Both the position numbers and the translations under genes were made by a program. Positions 1 through 5,584 of a stretch of 5,584 nucleotides of DNA are shown piece by piece. The notes beneath the pieces were generated by a model. That model had not been told where the DNA came from, did no database searches, and worked only from the letters and a program-made list of their open reading frames with translations. Every line of letters starts with the position of its first letter. Position 1 is the stretch's first letter. The DNA is from Christensenellaceae bacterium (lineage in GTDB: Bacteria > Bacillota > Clostridia > Christensenellales > Borkfalkiaceae): the NCBI GenBank assembly GCA_948482865.1, contig CAOMHR010000109.1, positions 1 through 5,584 of the forward strand. The letters are read 5' to 3'.

Positions 1-527
1 TCATTTTCAAACTTATAGACTACTATAAAAAGGAAATGCCCAAAGCTCCCGAAAAGTTGCAGTCGGAAACGCTTCGCCACACGAACGCGGGAACGGTAAC
101 CGTCAAGGGAATGACGGGACTTCTCGTAAAATTTGCGCAGTGCTGCAACCCCGTTCCGGGCGACGAAATATTGGGTTTCGTTTCGCGCGGCAGGGGCGTA
201 ATAGTCCACCGCGCCGACTGTTCGAACCTTGACGATTTAGACCCCGCAAGGCTTCAGCCCGCGCAGTGGACGGGCGCGGTCGACAGCGAGTTTGTCGCGG
301 GCATAAAGATAATCGCCACCGACGAAGAAGGGCTTATAGCCTTCGTAACCGCCGAAATTTCAACTATGCGGCTTTCAATGACGTCAATCAACGGCAGACT
401 GAACAAAGACAGGCGTGCGGAGTTTGAAATCAGGATAAAACTTAACAAACGCTCCGACATAGACCTATTGATAAAGCGCCTTAAAAAGGATAGCAGAATT
501 ATAGACGTTTACAGGACCACCAAGTGA
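1..527 (+). CDS. relA: RelA/SpoT-family (p)ppGpp synthetase/hydrolase, C-terminal part only (5' end outside window)
   Basis: This is the last 174 residues of a bifunctional stringent-response enzyme that makes or degrades (p)ppGpp in the cytoplasm. The frame is open from base 3, so the gene enters from the left; the ATG at 36 is an internal methionine. The hydrolase, synthetase and TGS domains are not in the window. Two regulatory domains are visible. The first is the conserved-cysteine (zinc-finger/RIS) domain, with VKGMTGLLVKFAQCCNPVPGD, the Cys pair at window residues 47-48, then RGRGVIVHRADC with His69 and Cys73. The second is a C-terminal ACT domain from about residue 95 to the end, starting IKIIATDEEGLIAFVTAEIS. 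In long RelA/SpoT homologues these domains sense the ribosome and control the catalytic half. The TGA stop overlaps the GTG start of the next gene, which implies translational coupling. Family assignment is firm. Whether it is a synthetase, a hydrolase or both cannot be judged without the N-terminus; Firmicutes normally carry one bifunctional long copy called relA or rel. Confidence 0.95.
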   Translation, partial: IFKLIDYYKKEMPKAPEKLQSETLRHTNAGTVTVKGMTGLLVKFAQCCNPVPGDEILGFVSRGRGVIVHRADCSNLDDLDPARLQPAQWTGAVDSEFVAGIKIIATDEEGLIAFVTAEISTMRLSMTSINGRLNKDRRAEFEIRIKLNKRSDIDLLIKRLKKDSRIIDVYRTTK

Positions 528-1129
528 AAGTAATTAAAGTTCCCCCGCAGAGTTTTGCAAGCAATTCTTACGTTCTGACGGCGGACGGCAAAACGGCAGT
601 CGTGATAGACTGCGCGCAGCCGCAAGTGTATTCTGTCTGCGAACGCGAAAATCTCGTCCCCGAATACGTACTTCTTACGCACGGGCATTTTGACCACGTG
701 GGCGGATGCGGCAGGTTTTCTGAAAAAGGCGCAAAAATCTGTTGCGGCGAAAAAGAAGCCCCGCTCATTTTCAGCGCGGAAAACAGGGGGCTTTTCGGCG
801 GCGTGTATATACCCGAATTTAAAATTTCCCGCACCTTTTCCGACGGCGAAGAGCTTGAATTTTGCGGCATAAAAATAAAAGTAATCGCAACGCCCGGACA
901 CACCGCAGGCGGCGTTTGCTACCTTATAGAAGATTGTCTTTTTACGGGCGACACGCTTTTCAGGCTCGGCGTAGGCAGGTGCGACTTGCCCACCGGCAAC
1001 GGCGCGCAACTTATAGACAGCGTAAAAAGACTGTTCGCTTTAAAGGGCGAATACAAAGTGTACTGCGGTCACGACGAAGACACCGCGCTGAGCTTCGAGC
1101 GCGAAAACAATCCATACGTAAAGGTATAA
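524..1129 (+). CDS. MBL-fold metallo-hydrolase, glyoxalase II-like (YqgX/YcbL type)
   Basis: A 201-residue cytosolic metallo-beta-lactamase-fold hydrolase with a complete dinuclear metal site. THGHFDH gives His53, His55, Asp57 and His58; PGHTAGG gives His126; TGDTLF gives Asp143; and CGHDEDT gives His183. The stretch GRCDLPTG (151-158) and the closing E-NNPYV match the short glyoxalase II-like branch. That branch lacks the C-terminal substrate-binding domain of true GloB, which fits the length here. Known members cleave thioesters such as S-lactoylglutathione in vitro, but the physiological substrate in Clostridia is uncertain, so I give no gene symbol. The start is GTG, with AGGA at 513-516 seven bases upstream, and it overlaps the relA stop in a GTGA arrangement. 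hemZ follows after one base, so the gene sits inside an operon. The relA, MBL hydrolase, hemZ order is familiar from Clostridia and supports the call. No key residue is missing. Confidence 0.92.
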   Translation: MKVIKVPPQSFASNSYVLTADGKTAVVIDCAQPQVYSVCERENLVPEYVLLTHGHFDHVGGCGRFSEKGAKICCGEKEAPLIFSAENRGLFGGVYIPEFKISRTFSDGEELEFCGIKIKVIATPGHTAGGVCYLIEDCLFTGDTLFRLGVGRCDLPTGNGAQLIDSVKRLFALKGEYKVYCGHDEDTALSFERENNPYVKV

Positions 1130-1130
1130 A

Positions 1131-2495
1131 ATGCTTACAACAAACAGCGAATATCTCCGCCCCGAAATAATGGACGTTCTCCGCGCATTCAATTGCGAAG
1201 AAGAAGATTTTACACATTATTTTTCACACGGCGGAGATAAGTTTTTTAACTGTATCGAATATTGCGGAAATTTTTACGACTTTGAAACCGAGCAAAAGGT
1301 GGAAGACGAAACCGAGTTTAAAAGATATGCAAAGCGTTACGCAAAGCTCGCCTTCTACAAAGTGCTTTCGCAAAAGTACGGCGCTCTGCCCTGGGGCGCT
1401 CTTACGGGCATAAGACCCACAAAACTTGCCTACGGCGAACTTGCCTGCGGGCGCGACTTTGAACCGCTTTTTAAGCAAATGGACGTAAGCGCGGAAAACA
1501 CCGCCCTTGTCCGCAACGTGTTAAACGCGCAGAAAAACGTTTACGCGCCAAACAGCGGTCAGGACGTGTTTATAAGCATTCCGTTTTGCCCTACAAAGTG
1601 CGAATATTGCTCCTTTATCACCGCGCCGATAGATAAAACGCAGGGCTACGTTGAAAAGTATATCGAATGCCTTGTGCGTGAAATTGCAAGTTTAAAGCAA
1701 ATTGTAACCAACGTAAAAAGCGTGTACATAGGCGGCGGAACGCCGTTTGTGTTGGAAGCCGCCGACCTTGAAAAGGTTTACGCCGCAGTAAATTCAACCT
1801 TTGGAAAAATCCCCGAATTCACTGTGGAAGCGGGCAGACCCGACGTTTTTACGGAAGAAAAATTGCGCCTTTCAAAGGATTTCGGCGTGACTCGCATTTG
1901 CGTCAATCCGCAAACTTTTAACGACAAAACTTTGCAGGCGATTGGCAGAAAGCACACCGCCGCCCGCACGGTAGAAGCGTACGAACTTACAAAAAAATAC
2001 GGGTTCGATATTAATCTGGACTTGATTGCAGGGCTTGCGGACGAAACCGTTGAGTGTTTTGCGCAATCTTTAAATACGGCAATATTACTGAACCCCGCAA
2101 ACGTCACCGTACACACGCTGTCGCTTAAAGCGGGGGCGAAATTGAAAGAAAAAGTTCATCGCCTTAACGTTGAAGGCATTGCCGCAATGATTAAACTTTC
2201 ACGCGAAAACCTTTCGGCGGCAGGGTATCAGCCGTACTATCTTTACAGGCAAAAATATCAGGCGGGCGGTCTTGAAAATACGGGTTGGACAAAACCCGAT
2301 AAGGCTTGCATATACAATGTGGACGTTATGGAAGAAATTTGCGACAACGTGGCGGTGGGCGCAAACGCAATTTCAAAGCGGGTGTTCGGCGCCGAAAACC
2401 GTATAGAGCGCTGCGCTTCCCCAAAAGATATTCCTACATATATTTCAAAGACAGAAAAAATAATTATGGAAAGAAACAACTTGTTTTTACAATAA
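1131..2495 (+). CDS. hemZ: HemZ, coproporphyrinogen III oxidase-like radical SAM protein
   Basis: A 454-residue radical SAM enzyme of the HemN/HemZ superfamily. The iron-sulfur cluster motif CPTKCEYC supplies Cys153, Cys157 and Cys160 (CX3CX2C). GGGTP at 201-205 is the SAM-binding glycine motif. HemZ-specific blocks are WGALTGIRPTKLAYGEL (88-104) in the N-terminal extension, FTVEAGRPD (230-238), VNPQTFNDKTLQAIGRKHT (258-276), DLIAGL (297-302) and YYLYRQKYQAGGLENTGW (369-386), followed by a VGANAISK segment. Family members are named oxygen-independent coproporphyrinogen dehydrogenases, but activity has been doubted for many HemZ and HemW-like proteins, and no other haem gene is in this window, so the reaction is not proven here. 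The protein seems slightly short compared with the roughly 490-500 residues I recall for HemZ. The ATG lies one base after the previous stop, with AAGG at 1121-1124 as a modest ribosome site. A hairpin follows directly, so this is the last gene of its operon. Confidence 0.93.
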   Translation: MLTTNSEYLRPEIMDVLRAFNCEEEDFTHYFSHGGDKFFNCIEYCGNFYDFETEQKVEDETEFKRYAKRYAKLAFYKVLSQKYGALPWGALTGIRPTKLAYGELACGRDFEPLFKQMDVSAENTALVRNVLNAQKNVYAPNSGQDVFISIPFCPTKCEYCSFITAPIDKTQGYVEKYIECLVREIASLKQIVTNVKSVYIGGGTPFVLEAADLEKVYAAVNSTFGKIPEFTVEAGRPDVFTEEKLRLSKDFGVTRICVNPQTFNDKTLQAIGRKHTAARTVEAYELTKKYGFDINLDLIAGLADETVECFAQSLNTAILLNPANVTVHTLSLKAGAKLKEKVHRLNVEGIAAMIKLSRENLSAAGYQPYYLYRQKYQAGGLENTGWTKPDKACIYNVDVMEEICDNVAVGANAISKRVFGAENRIERCASPKDIPTYISKTEKIIMERNNLFLQ

Positions 2496-2499
2496 ATAA

Positions 2500-2538
2500 A
2501 AATGCGCACGGACTGAAATTTAAAGTCCGTGCGCATTT
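2500..2538 (+). terminator. Perfect 15-bp hairpin ending the relA-MBL-hemZ operon
   Basis: Bases 2500-2514 (aaatgcgcacggact) pair without mismatch with 2524-2538 (agtccgtgcgcattt) across a 9-nt loop, starting five bases after the hemZ stop. On the + strand the stem ends in UUU and continues AAUUGUCG, so the U-tract is poor. On the - strand the stem is followed by a T-rich run. It could therefore act as an intrinsic terminator, best for reverse transcription, or as a 3' end stabiliser. No gene is visible on the - strand nearby. Confidence 0.75.
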
Positions 2539-2701
2539 AATTGTCGTCATATTTAAAAAATTTTTTCACACGGAATGCGTGTATTTTATGTTTTTTATTT
2601 TCTGTTGGTATATAATATTTAAAAAATACGGCTTTTAATATTTTTAATCAAAGTTATAATTAATATAACCGCAAAGAAAATTTGCCGATTATTTTATAAT
2701 T

Positions 2702-2734
2702 ATTATACAAATTGATAAAAAAATTTTGTATAAT
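2702..2734. repeat. Inverted repeat with 10-bp perfect arms around the small gene's promoter
   Basis: ATTATACAAA at 2702-2711 is the exact reverse complement of TTTGTATAAT at 2725-2734, with a 13-bp spacer (2712-2724). The right arm contains a consensus -10 box. By symmetry the left arm contains the same TATAAT box on the other strand. The position suggests an operator or back-to-back promoter, but the surroundings are very AT-rich, so chance cannot be excluded. Confidence 0.5.
2704..2734 (+). promoter_or_regulatory. Predicted sigma-A promoter of the 88-residue small gene
   Basis: TATAAT at 2729-2734 is a perfect -10 box. The best -35 candidate is TATACA at 2704-2709 (four of six matches, 19-bp spacer). 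TTGATA at 2712-2717 is a better hexamer but only 11 bp away. Transcription would start near 2741, leaving a leader of about 27 nt before the ATG at 2768. The preceding hairpin at 2500-2538 separates this unit from hemZ. Confidence 0.5.
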
Positions 2735-2767
2735 GTTACTATTCTAAAAAAACGGAGAAAAAATCAA

Positions 2768-3034
2768 ATGCAAAATTCTATGATAGACTTTATTTTAACC
2801 ACTAACTGCGGCATGTACGAAAAAATCAAATTCGGCGAACGTCACAAACGTGTTTCAAAAGAAGAGTACAAAATATATGAAGAGCTTAAACACAAACTGC
2901 CCGAAGAATTTAAAGAAGAGTTTGAGACGTTTGTGGACCTTTTGATTGAAGAACAGGCGGAAGCGCAAACCGAGTTTTTCAGGGCGGGAATGAAAGCGGG
3001 CGTACGCCTTGCCGTGGAATGTTTGACCGATTAA
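2768..3034 (+). CDS. Small acidic protein of unknown function (possibly DUF6809-like)
   Basis: An 88-residue protein that I cannot assign with confidence. It is highly charged, with many Glu and Lys, and looks mostly alpha-helical; it has no signal peptide, membrane segment or cysteine cluster. A central part rich in Glu and Lys (about 30-66) runs through KEEYKIYEELKHKLPEEF and a likely amphipathic helix. It ends FFRAGMKAGVRLAVECL (70-86), a pattern resembling the F-x-x-G-x-x-x-G-x-R-L-x-x-E ending of small clostridial proteins grouped as DUF6809. That link is from memory of the pattern only. I chose the ATG at 2768 because GGAG at 2754-2757 lies ten bases upstream. A TTG at 2726 would extend the frame by 14 codons but falls inside the predicted -10 box, so it would not be transcribed. 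Codon use and open length favour a real gene. It appears monocistronic, between its own promoter and a weak terminator, and nothing nearby suggests a role. Confidence 0.72.
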   Translation: MQNSMIDFILTTNCGMYEKIKFGERHKRVSKEEYKIYEELKHKLPEEFKEEFETFVDLLIEEQAEAQTEFFRAGMKAGVRLAVECLTD

Positions 3035-3050
3035 TTAAATAAAATTTGCC

Positions 3051-3081
3051 AAGTAGCGTCTAAATTGATTGCTATTTTTTT
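3051..3081 (+). terminator. Weak intrinsic terminator after the small gene
   Basis: Bases 3051-3058 (aagtagcg) can pair with 3070-3077 (tgctattt) to form an 8-bp stem including two G-U pairs, with an 11-nt loop. A run of seven T bases covers 3075-3081. It starts 16 bases after the small gene's stop. The stem is weak, so termination may be partial. It overlaps the -35 region of the rpsO promoter. Confidence 0.45.
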
Positions 3082-3097
3082 ATGTAAGTGTTATTAT
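3069..3097 (+). promoter_or_regulatory. Predicted rpsO promoter with extended -10
   Basis: A TG dinucleotide at 3089-3090, one base and then TATTAT at 3092-3097 form an extended -10 element (five of six matches to TATAAT). TTGCTA at 3069-3074 is a plausible -35 (four of six) with the ideal 17-bp spacer. Transcription would begin near 3104, giving an rpsO leader of about 77 nt. Confidence 0.6.
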
Positions 3098-3112
3098 ATC
3101 TATGTTACGGAT

Positions 3113-3153
3113 ACAAAGCAGTGCGAACACTCAACGGCTGGCTTTGTTTGCCG
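3113..3153 (+). promoter_or_regulatory. Structured rpsO leader, candidate S15 autoregulatory element
   Basis: Bases 3113-3119 (acaaagc) pair perfectly with 3141-3147 (gctttgt). Inside this helix AGTG at 3120-3123 pairs with CACT at 3128-3131 around a CGAA loop, directly stacked on the outer helix. The remaining inner strand carries CGGC at 3135-3138, complementary to GCCG at 3150-3153 just outside the helix, so an H-type pseudoknot can be drawn. The ribosome-binding site begins 12 bases downstream. S15 is known to repress its own mRNA through leader structures that differ between bacterial groups. Assigning that role here is inference from position and pairing. Confidence 0.5.
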
Positions 3154-3180
3154 CAAATATTCCATAGGAGGATAAATTAA

Positions 3181-3435
3181 ATGGAAAAGTCGGAAGTTAT
3201 TGCAAAATACGCTTTGAAGGAAGGCGACACAGGTTCGCCCGAAGTTCAGATTGCCCTTTTAACGGAAAGAATCAATCATTTGAACGAGCATCTTAAAGAG
3301 CATATTCACGACAATCACTCGCGCCGCGGGCTTCTTAAAATGGTCGGTCGCCGCCGCGGACTTTTGGACTATTTAAAGAGCAAGGATATTGAAAGATACC
3401 GTGCAATCATTGCTGCTTTGAATTTAAGAAAGTAA
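3181..3435 (+). CDS. rpsO: 30S ribosomal protein S15
   Basis: An 84-residue small-subunit ribosomal protein that binds the three-way junction of 16S rRNA helices 20-22 early in assembly of the platform. The family signature is clear: EGDTGSPEVQIALLTERINHL (14-34), HLKEHIHDNHSRRGLLKMVGRRRGLLDYL (37-65) and a closing RYRAIIAALNLRK. The GDTGSPEVQ loop and the DNHSRRGLL block hold the rRNA-contacting residues. The usual length is 88-89, and the few missing residues are at the N-terminus before the first helix. The start is certain: a TAA in the same frame lies directly before the ATG, and a strong AGGAGG site at 3166-3171 is nine bases upstream. The gene has its own promoter and a structured leader. 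It is followed by an intrinsic terminator and then by pnp, the order seen in many bacteria. Confidence 0.98.
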   Translation: MEKSEVIAKYALKEGDTGSPEVQIALLTERINHLNEHLKEHIHDNHSRRGLLKMVGRRRGLLDYLKSKDIERYRAIIAALNLRK

Positions 3436-3438
3436 TTT

Positions 3439-3473
3439 AAAAAAGAGCGGATAATTTTTCACGCTCTTTTTTT
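3439..3473 (+). terminator. Intrinsic terminator between rpsO and pnp
   Basis: Bases 3439-3449 (aaaaaagagcg) pair perfectly with 3462-3472 (cgctctttttt) around a 12-nt loop, and the stem merges into a T run ending at 3473. The GC core is only five pairs, so it is likely to be leaky. I see no good promoter between it and pnp, so pnp probably relies on read-through from rpsO. Confidence 0.8.
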
Positions 3474-3484
3474 AATATTTTAGT

Positions 3485-3502
3485 CTGCGGCGGGCGCCGC
3501 AG
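3485..3502 (+). promoter_or_regulatory. GC-rich hairpin in the pnp leader
   Basis: CTGCGGC at 3485-3491 pairs exactly with GCCGCAG at 3496-3502 around a four-base GGGC loop. No T run follows, so it is not a terminator. It ends 15 bases before the pnp ribosome site. In E. coli the pnp leader carries a stem-loop cut by RNase III, after which PNPase represses its own synthesis. This hairpin sits in the equivalent place but is much shorter, so a similar role is only a suggestion. Confidence 0.5.
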
Positions 3503-3528
3503 GCACAAGAACAGAAAAGGAGATAGGT

Positions 3529-5584
3529 ATGAAAAACTCAGAACAATTTAAACTTAACGTCGGCGGAAAAGAAGTCGTAATCGAAACAGGCAAATATGCC
3601 GAACAGACAAACGGCTCTTGCATAGTCCGCTGCGGCGAAACGGCTGTGTTCGTTTCGGTATGTATGTCGGCAAGCCCCAGAGAAGGAATGGATTTCTTCC
3701 CCCTGCAAGTTGACTATGAAGAAAAAATGTACTCCGTCGGCAAAATTCCCGGCGGTTTCAAAAAGCGCGAAGGCAGGGCAAGCGATAAGGCAATTCTTAC
3801 TGCAAGACTCATTGACAGACCTTTAAGACCGCTTTTCCCCAAGGGGCTTTTCAACGACGTAGTAGTTACGGCTCAGGCGCTTTCGGTTGAGCCCGACGTA
3901 TCGCCCGAACCACTTGCTATGATAGGTTCGTCGGTTGCGCTTGCAATTTCCGATATCCCTTGGGCAGGTCCCACGGGTTCGGTAGTGGTAGGTCTTGTAG
4001 ACGGCAAGTACGTCATTAACCCCGACCTTGCGCAGCGTGCAAAAAGCACAATACACTTAAATCTTGCAGGCACTAACGACGCTATTTTAATGATTGAAGC
4101 GGGCGCGGACGAAGTTACCAACGACGAAATGGTCGGCGCGATTATGTTCGGTCATGAAGAAATTAAAAAAATCTGCAAATTTATCGAAAACGACATAGTT
4201 CCCAAAGTGGGCAAGCCCAAGCTGGAAATTGAGCTTTACCACATTCCCGAAGAGCTTGATAAAGCCGTACGCGACTTTGCGGGCAAAAAGGTAGACTGGG
4301 CTATAGAAACTTTTGACAGGCACGAAAGAGAAGTAAGACAGGAAACGGTTGAAACCGAAACGTTGGAGCATTTTGCGGAAATTTATCCCGAAAACAAACG
4401 TGAAATTAAGGACAGCCTTTACTACCTTACCAAGGAAAAAGTGCGTGCAAAAATATTCGACAAAGGTATCCGTCCCGACGGCAGGGGCTTAAAGGACGTA
4501 CGTCCCATCTGGTGCGAAAGGGGAGTTTTGCCCCGCGTTCACGGCTCGGCTGTGTTCACCAGGGGTCAGACCCAAACCCTTACAAGCTGTACTCTCGGTA
4601 TGCTCGGCGAAGCGCAGAAACTCGAAGGACTTGACGAAGAAACTTCAAAGAGATATATGCACCACTACAACTTCCCCGGCTATTGCACGGGCGAAGCAAA
4701 GGCTCTCCGTTCTCCCGGCAGGCGTGAAATCGGTCACGGCGCCCTTGCGGAACGCGCTCTCATTCCCGTTCTTCCCGACGAAGACAGTTTCCCCTATGCA
4801 ATCAGGGTTGTAAACGATATCCTGTCGTCAAACGGCTCGTCTTCAATGGCTTCCGTATGCGGCTCGACAATGGCGTTAATGGACGCAGGCGTGCCTATAA
4901 AGGCTCCCGTTGCGGGCGTTGCTATGGGACTTATCAAAAATCAGGAATCGGGCGAGTTTAAGGTGCTTACAGACATTCAGGGACTTGAAGATTTCCTTGG
5001 CGATATGGACTTCAAGGTTGCGGGCACCAAAAAGGGTATCACCGCAATCCAGATGGATATTAAAATCAAGGGCATTTCCGAAGAGATTATGCACACCGCA
5101 ATCAATCAGGCGAACGAAGGCAGAGAGTTCATTCTTTCAAAAATGCTTGAAGTCGTTCCCGACGTTGCGCCCGCTCTTTCAAAATACGCTCCCAAGATTA
5201 TCAGCTTTGAAATCGATCCCGAAAAAATCGGCGACGTTATCGGTAAACAGGGCTGCGTAATCAAGAAGATTATGGAAGAAACTGGTACGGAAATCGAATT
5301 CAACGACGACGACAGCGGCAGGGGCTATATTTCCTGCGTAGGTCCTATAGAGAATGCCGAAAAGGCAAAGGCGATAGTAATGAGCATTGCCCACGACCCC
5401 GAGATAGGCGATATGTTCGTCGGCAAAGTAGTAAGGATACTTACTTTCGGCGCGTTCGTTGAATTTGCTCCCGGCAAAGACGGTATGATTCACATTTCAA
5501 AACTTTCGTACAAGCGCGTTGAAAAGGTGGAAGACGTCGTAAATATCGGCGACACAGTAAAAGTGGAAATTATCAAAATCGGCG
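3529..5584 (+). CDS. pnp: Polyribonucleotide nucleotidyltransferase (PNPase), 3' end outside window
   Basis: PNPase degrades RNA from the 3' end by phosphorolysis, releasing nucleoside diphosphates, and can add 3' tails in reverse. It works as a cytoplasmic homotrimer. The window holds 685 residues from the ATG, which has AGGAG at 3518-3522 six bases upstream. Domains in order: the first RNase PH core, with GKIPGGFKKREGR (71-83) and RPLRPLF (97-103); a helical linker; the second, catalytic RNase PH core from IRPDGR (314-319); a KH domain with the GKQG loop at 572-575; and an S1 domain from about 627 (GDMFVGKVVRILTFGAFVEF). The E. coli catalytic set is intact: Arg398, Arg399, His403, phosphate-binding Ser437-439 in NGSSSMASVCG, and Asp488 and Asp494, which match E. 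coli Asp486 and Asp492. The gene is still open at the right edge, and only the end of S1 and any C-terminal tail are missing. No internal stop or frameshift is present. Confidence 0.98.
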   Translation, partial: MKNSEQFKLNVGGKEVVIETGKYAEQTNGSCIVRCGETAVFVSVCMSASPREGMDFFPLQVDYEEKMYSVGKIPGGFKKREGRASDKAILTARLIDRPLRPLFPKGLFNDVVVTAQALSVEPDVSPEPLAMIGSSVALAISDIPWAGPTGSVVVGLVDGKYVINPDLAQRAKSTIHLNLAGTNDAILMIEAGADEVTNDEMVGAIMFGHEEIKKICKFIENDIVPKVGKPKLEIELYHIPEELDKAVRDFAGKKVDWAIETFDRHEREVRQETVETETLEHFAEIYPENKREIKDSLYYLTKEKVRAKIFDKGIRPDGRGLKDVRPIWCERGVLPRVHGSAVFTRGQTQTLTSCTLGMLGEAQKLEGLDEETSKRYMHHYNFPGYCTGEAKALRSPGRREIGHGALAERALIPVLPDEDSFPYAIRVVNDILSSNGSSSMASVCGSTMALMDAGVPIKAPVAGVAMGLIKNQESGEFKVLTDIQGLEDFLGDMDFKVAGTKKGITAIQMDIKIKGISEEIMHTAINQANEGREFILSKMLEVVPDVAPALSKYAPKIISFEIDPEKIGDVIGKQGCVIKKIMEETGTEIEFNDDDSGRGYISCVGPIENAEKAKAIVMSIAHDPEIGDMFVGKVVRILTFGAFVEFAPGKDGMIHISKLSYKRVEKVEDVVNIGDTVKVEIIKIG

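Noticed and set aside
36..527. A separate short gene starting at the ATG at 36
   Set aside because: The frame is open and RelA-like from base 3, and the purine-rich AAGGA lies only one base before this ATG, too close for a ribosome site. It is the tail of the longer gene.
509..1009. 166-residue reverse-strand open frame
   Set aside because: It lies entirely opposite the MBL hydrolase with its intact metal motifs, and its translation shows no recognisable domain.
2568..2597. Second terminator-like hairpin: ACACG/CGTGT followed by a T-rich stretch
   Set aside because: Only five base pairs, in a very AT-rich spacer where T runs are expected; too weak to annotate.
2611..2616. TATAAT box in the spacer
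   Set aside because: No acceptable -35 at the right distance and no gene directly downstream; such hexamers arise easily in this AT-rich region.
2306..2638. 110-residue forward frame across the end of hemZ and the spacer
   Set aside because: It overlaps hemZ in another frame, crosses the terminator hairpin and ends in AT-driven Phe/Ile/Lys-rich sequence.
2726..2767. TTG start extending the small protein by 14 residues
   Set aside because: It lies inside the predicted -10 box and has no ribosome site; the ATG at 2768 has GGAG at a workable distance.
3823..4371. Several reverse-strand open frames opposite pnp
   Set aside because: pnp is continuous and fully conserved here; the frames reflect codon bias on the coding strand.
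4910..5260. 116-residue forward frame inside pnp
   Set aside because: It lies within the catalytic and KH-proximal part of pnp in another frame, with no ribosome site or family match.

Overview
The window reads as ordinary housekeeping chromosome of a Firmicute, most likely an uncultured member of the Clostridia. The grounds are strong Shine-Dalgarno sites, AT-rich gaps between genes of moderate GC, a HemZ-type radical SAM protein behind a RelA/SpoT gene and a metallo-beta-lactamase-fold gene, and rpsO followed by pnp. The family or genus cannot be named from this sequence alone. All supported genes lie on the + strand.

Left block (1-2538): the 3' end of a long RelA/SpoT (ppGpp) gene, then a GTG-started metallo-beta-lactamase-fold hydrolase overlapping it by 4 nt, then hemZ one base further on. 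The three are almost certainly one transcription unit, closed by a perfect 15-bp hairpin just after hemZ.

Middle block (2539-3081): a very AT-rich spacer. It holds an inverted repeat containing a consensus -10 box, an 88-residue acidic protein that I cannot assign firmly, and a weak terminator-like hairpin.

Right block (3065-5584): a promoter with an extended -10, a structured leader that can be folded as a pseudoknot, rpsO (ribosomal protein S15), an intrinsic terminator, a GC-rich hairpin, and pnp (polynucleotide phosphorylase), which runs off the right edge inside its S1 domain. This is the classic rpsO-pnp arrangement linking ribosome assembly with RNA turnover.

I found no mobile element, CRISPR array, tRNA, rRNA or defence system, and no strong evidence of a new system. 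The most interesting places are the rpsO leader, the inverted repeat at the promoter of the small gene, and the small gene itself.
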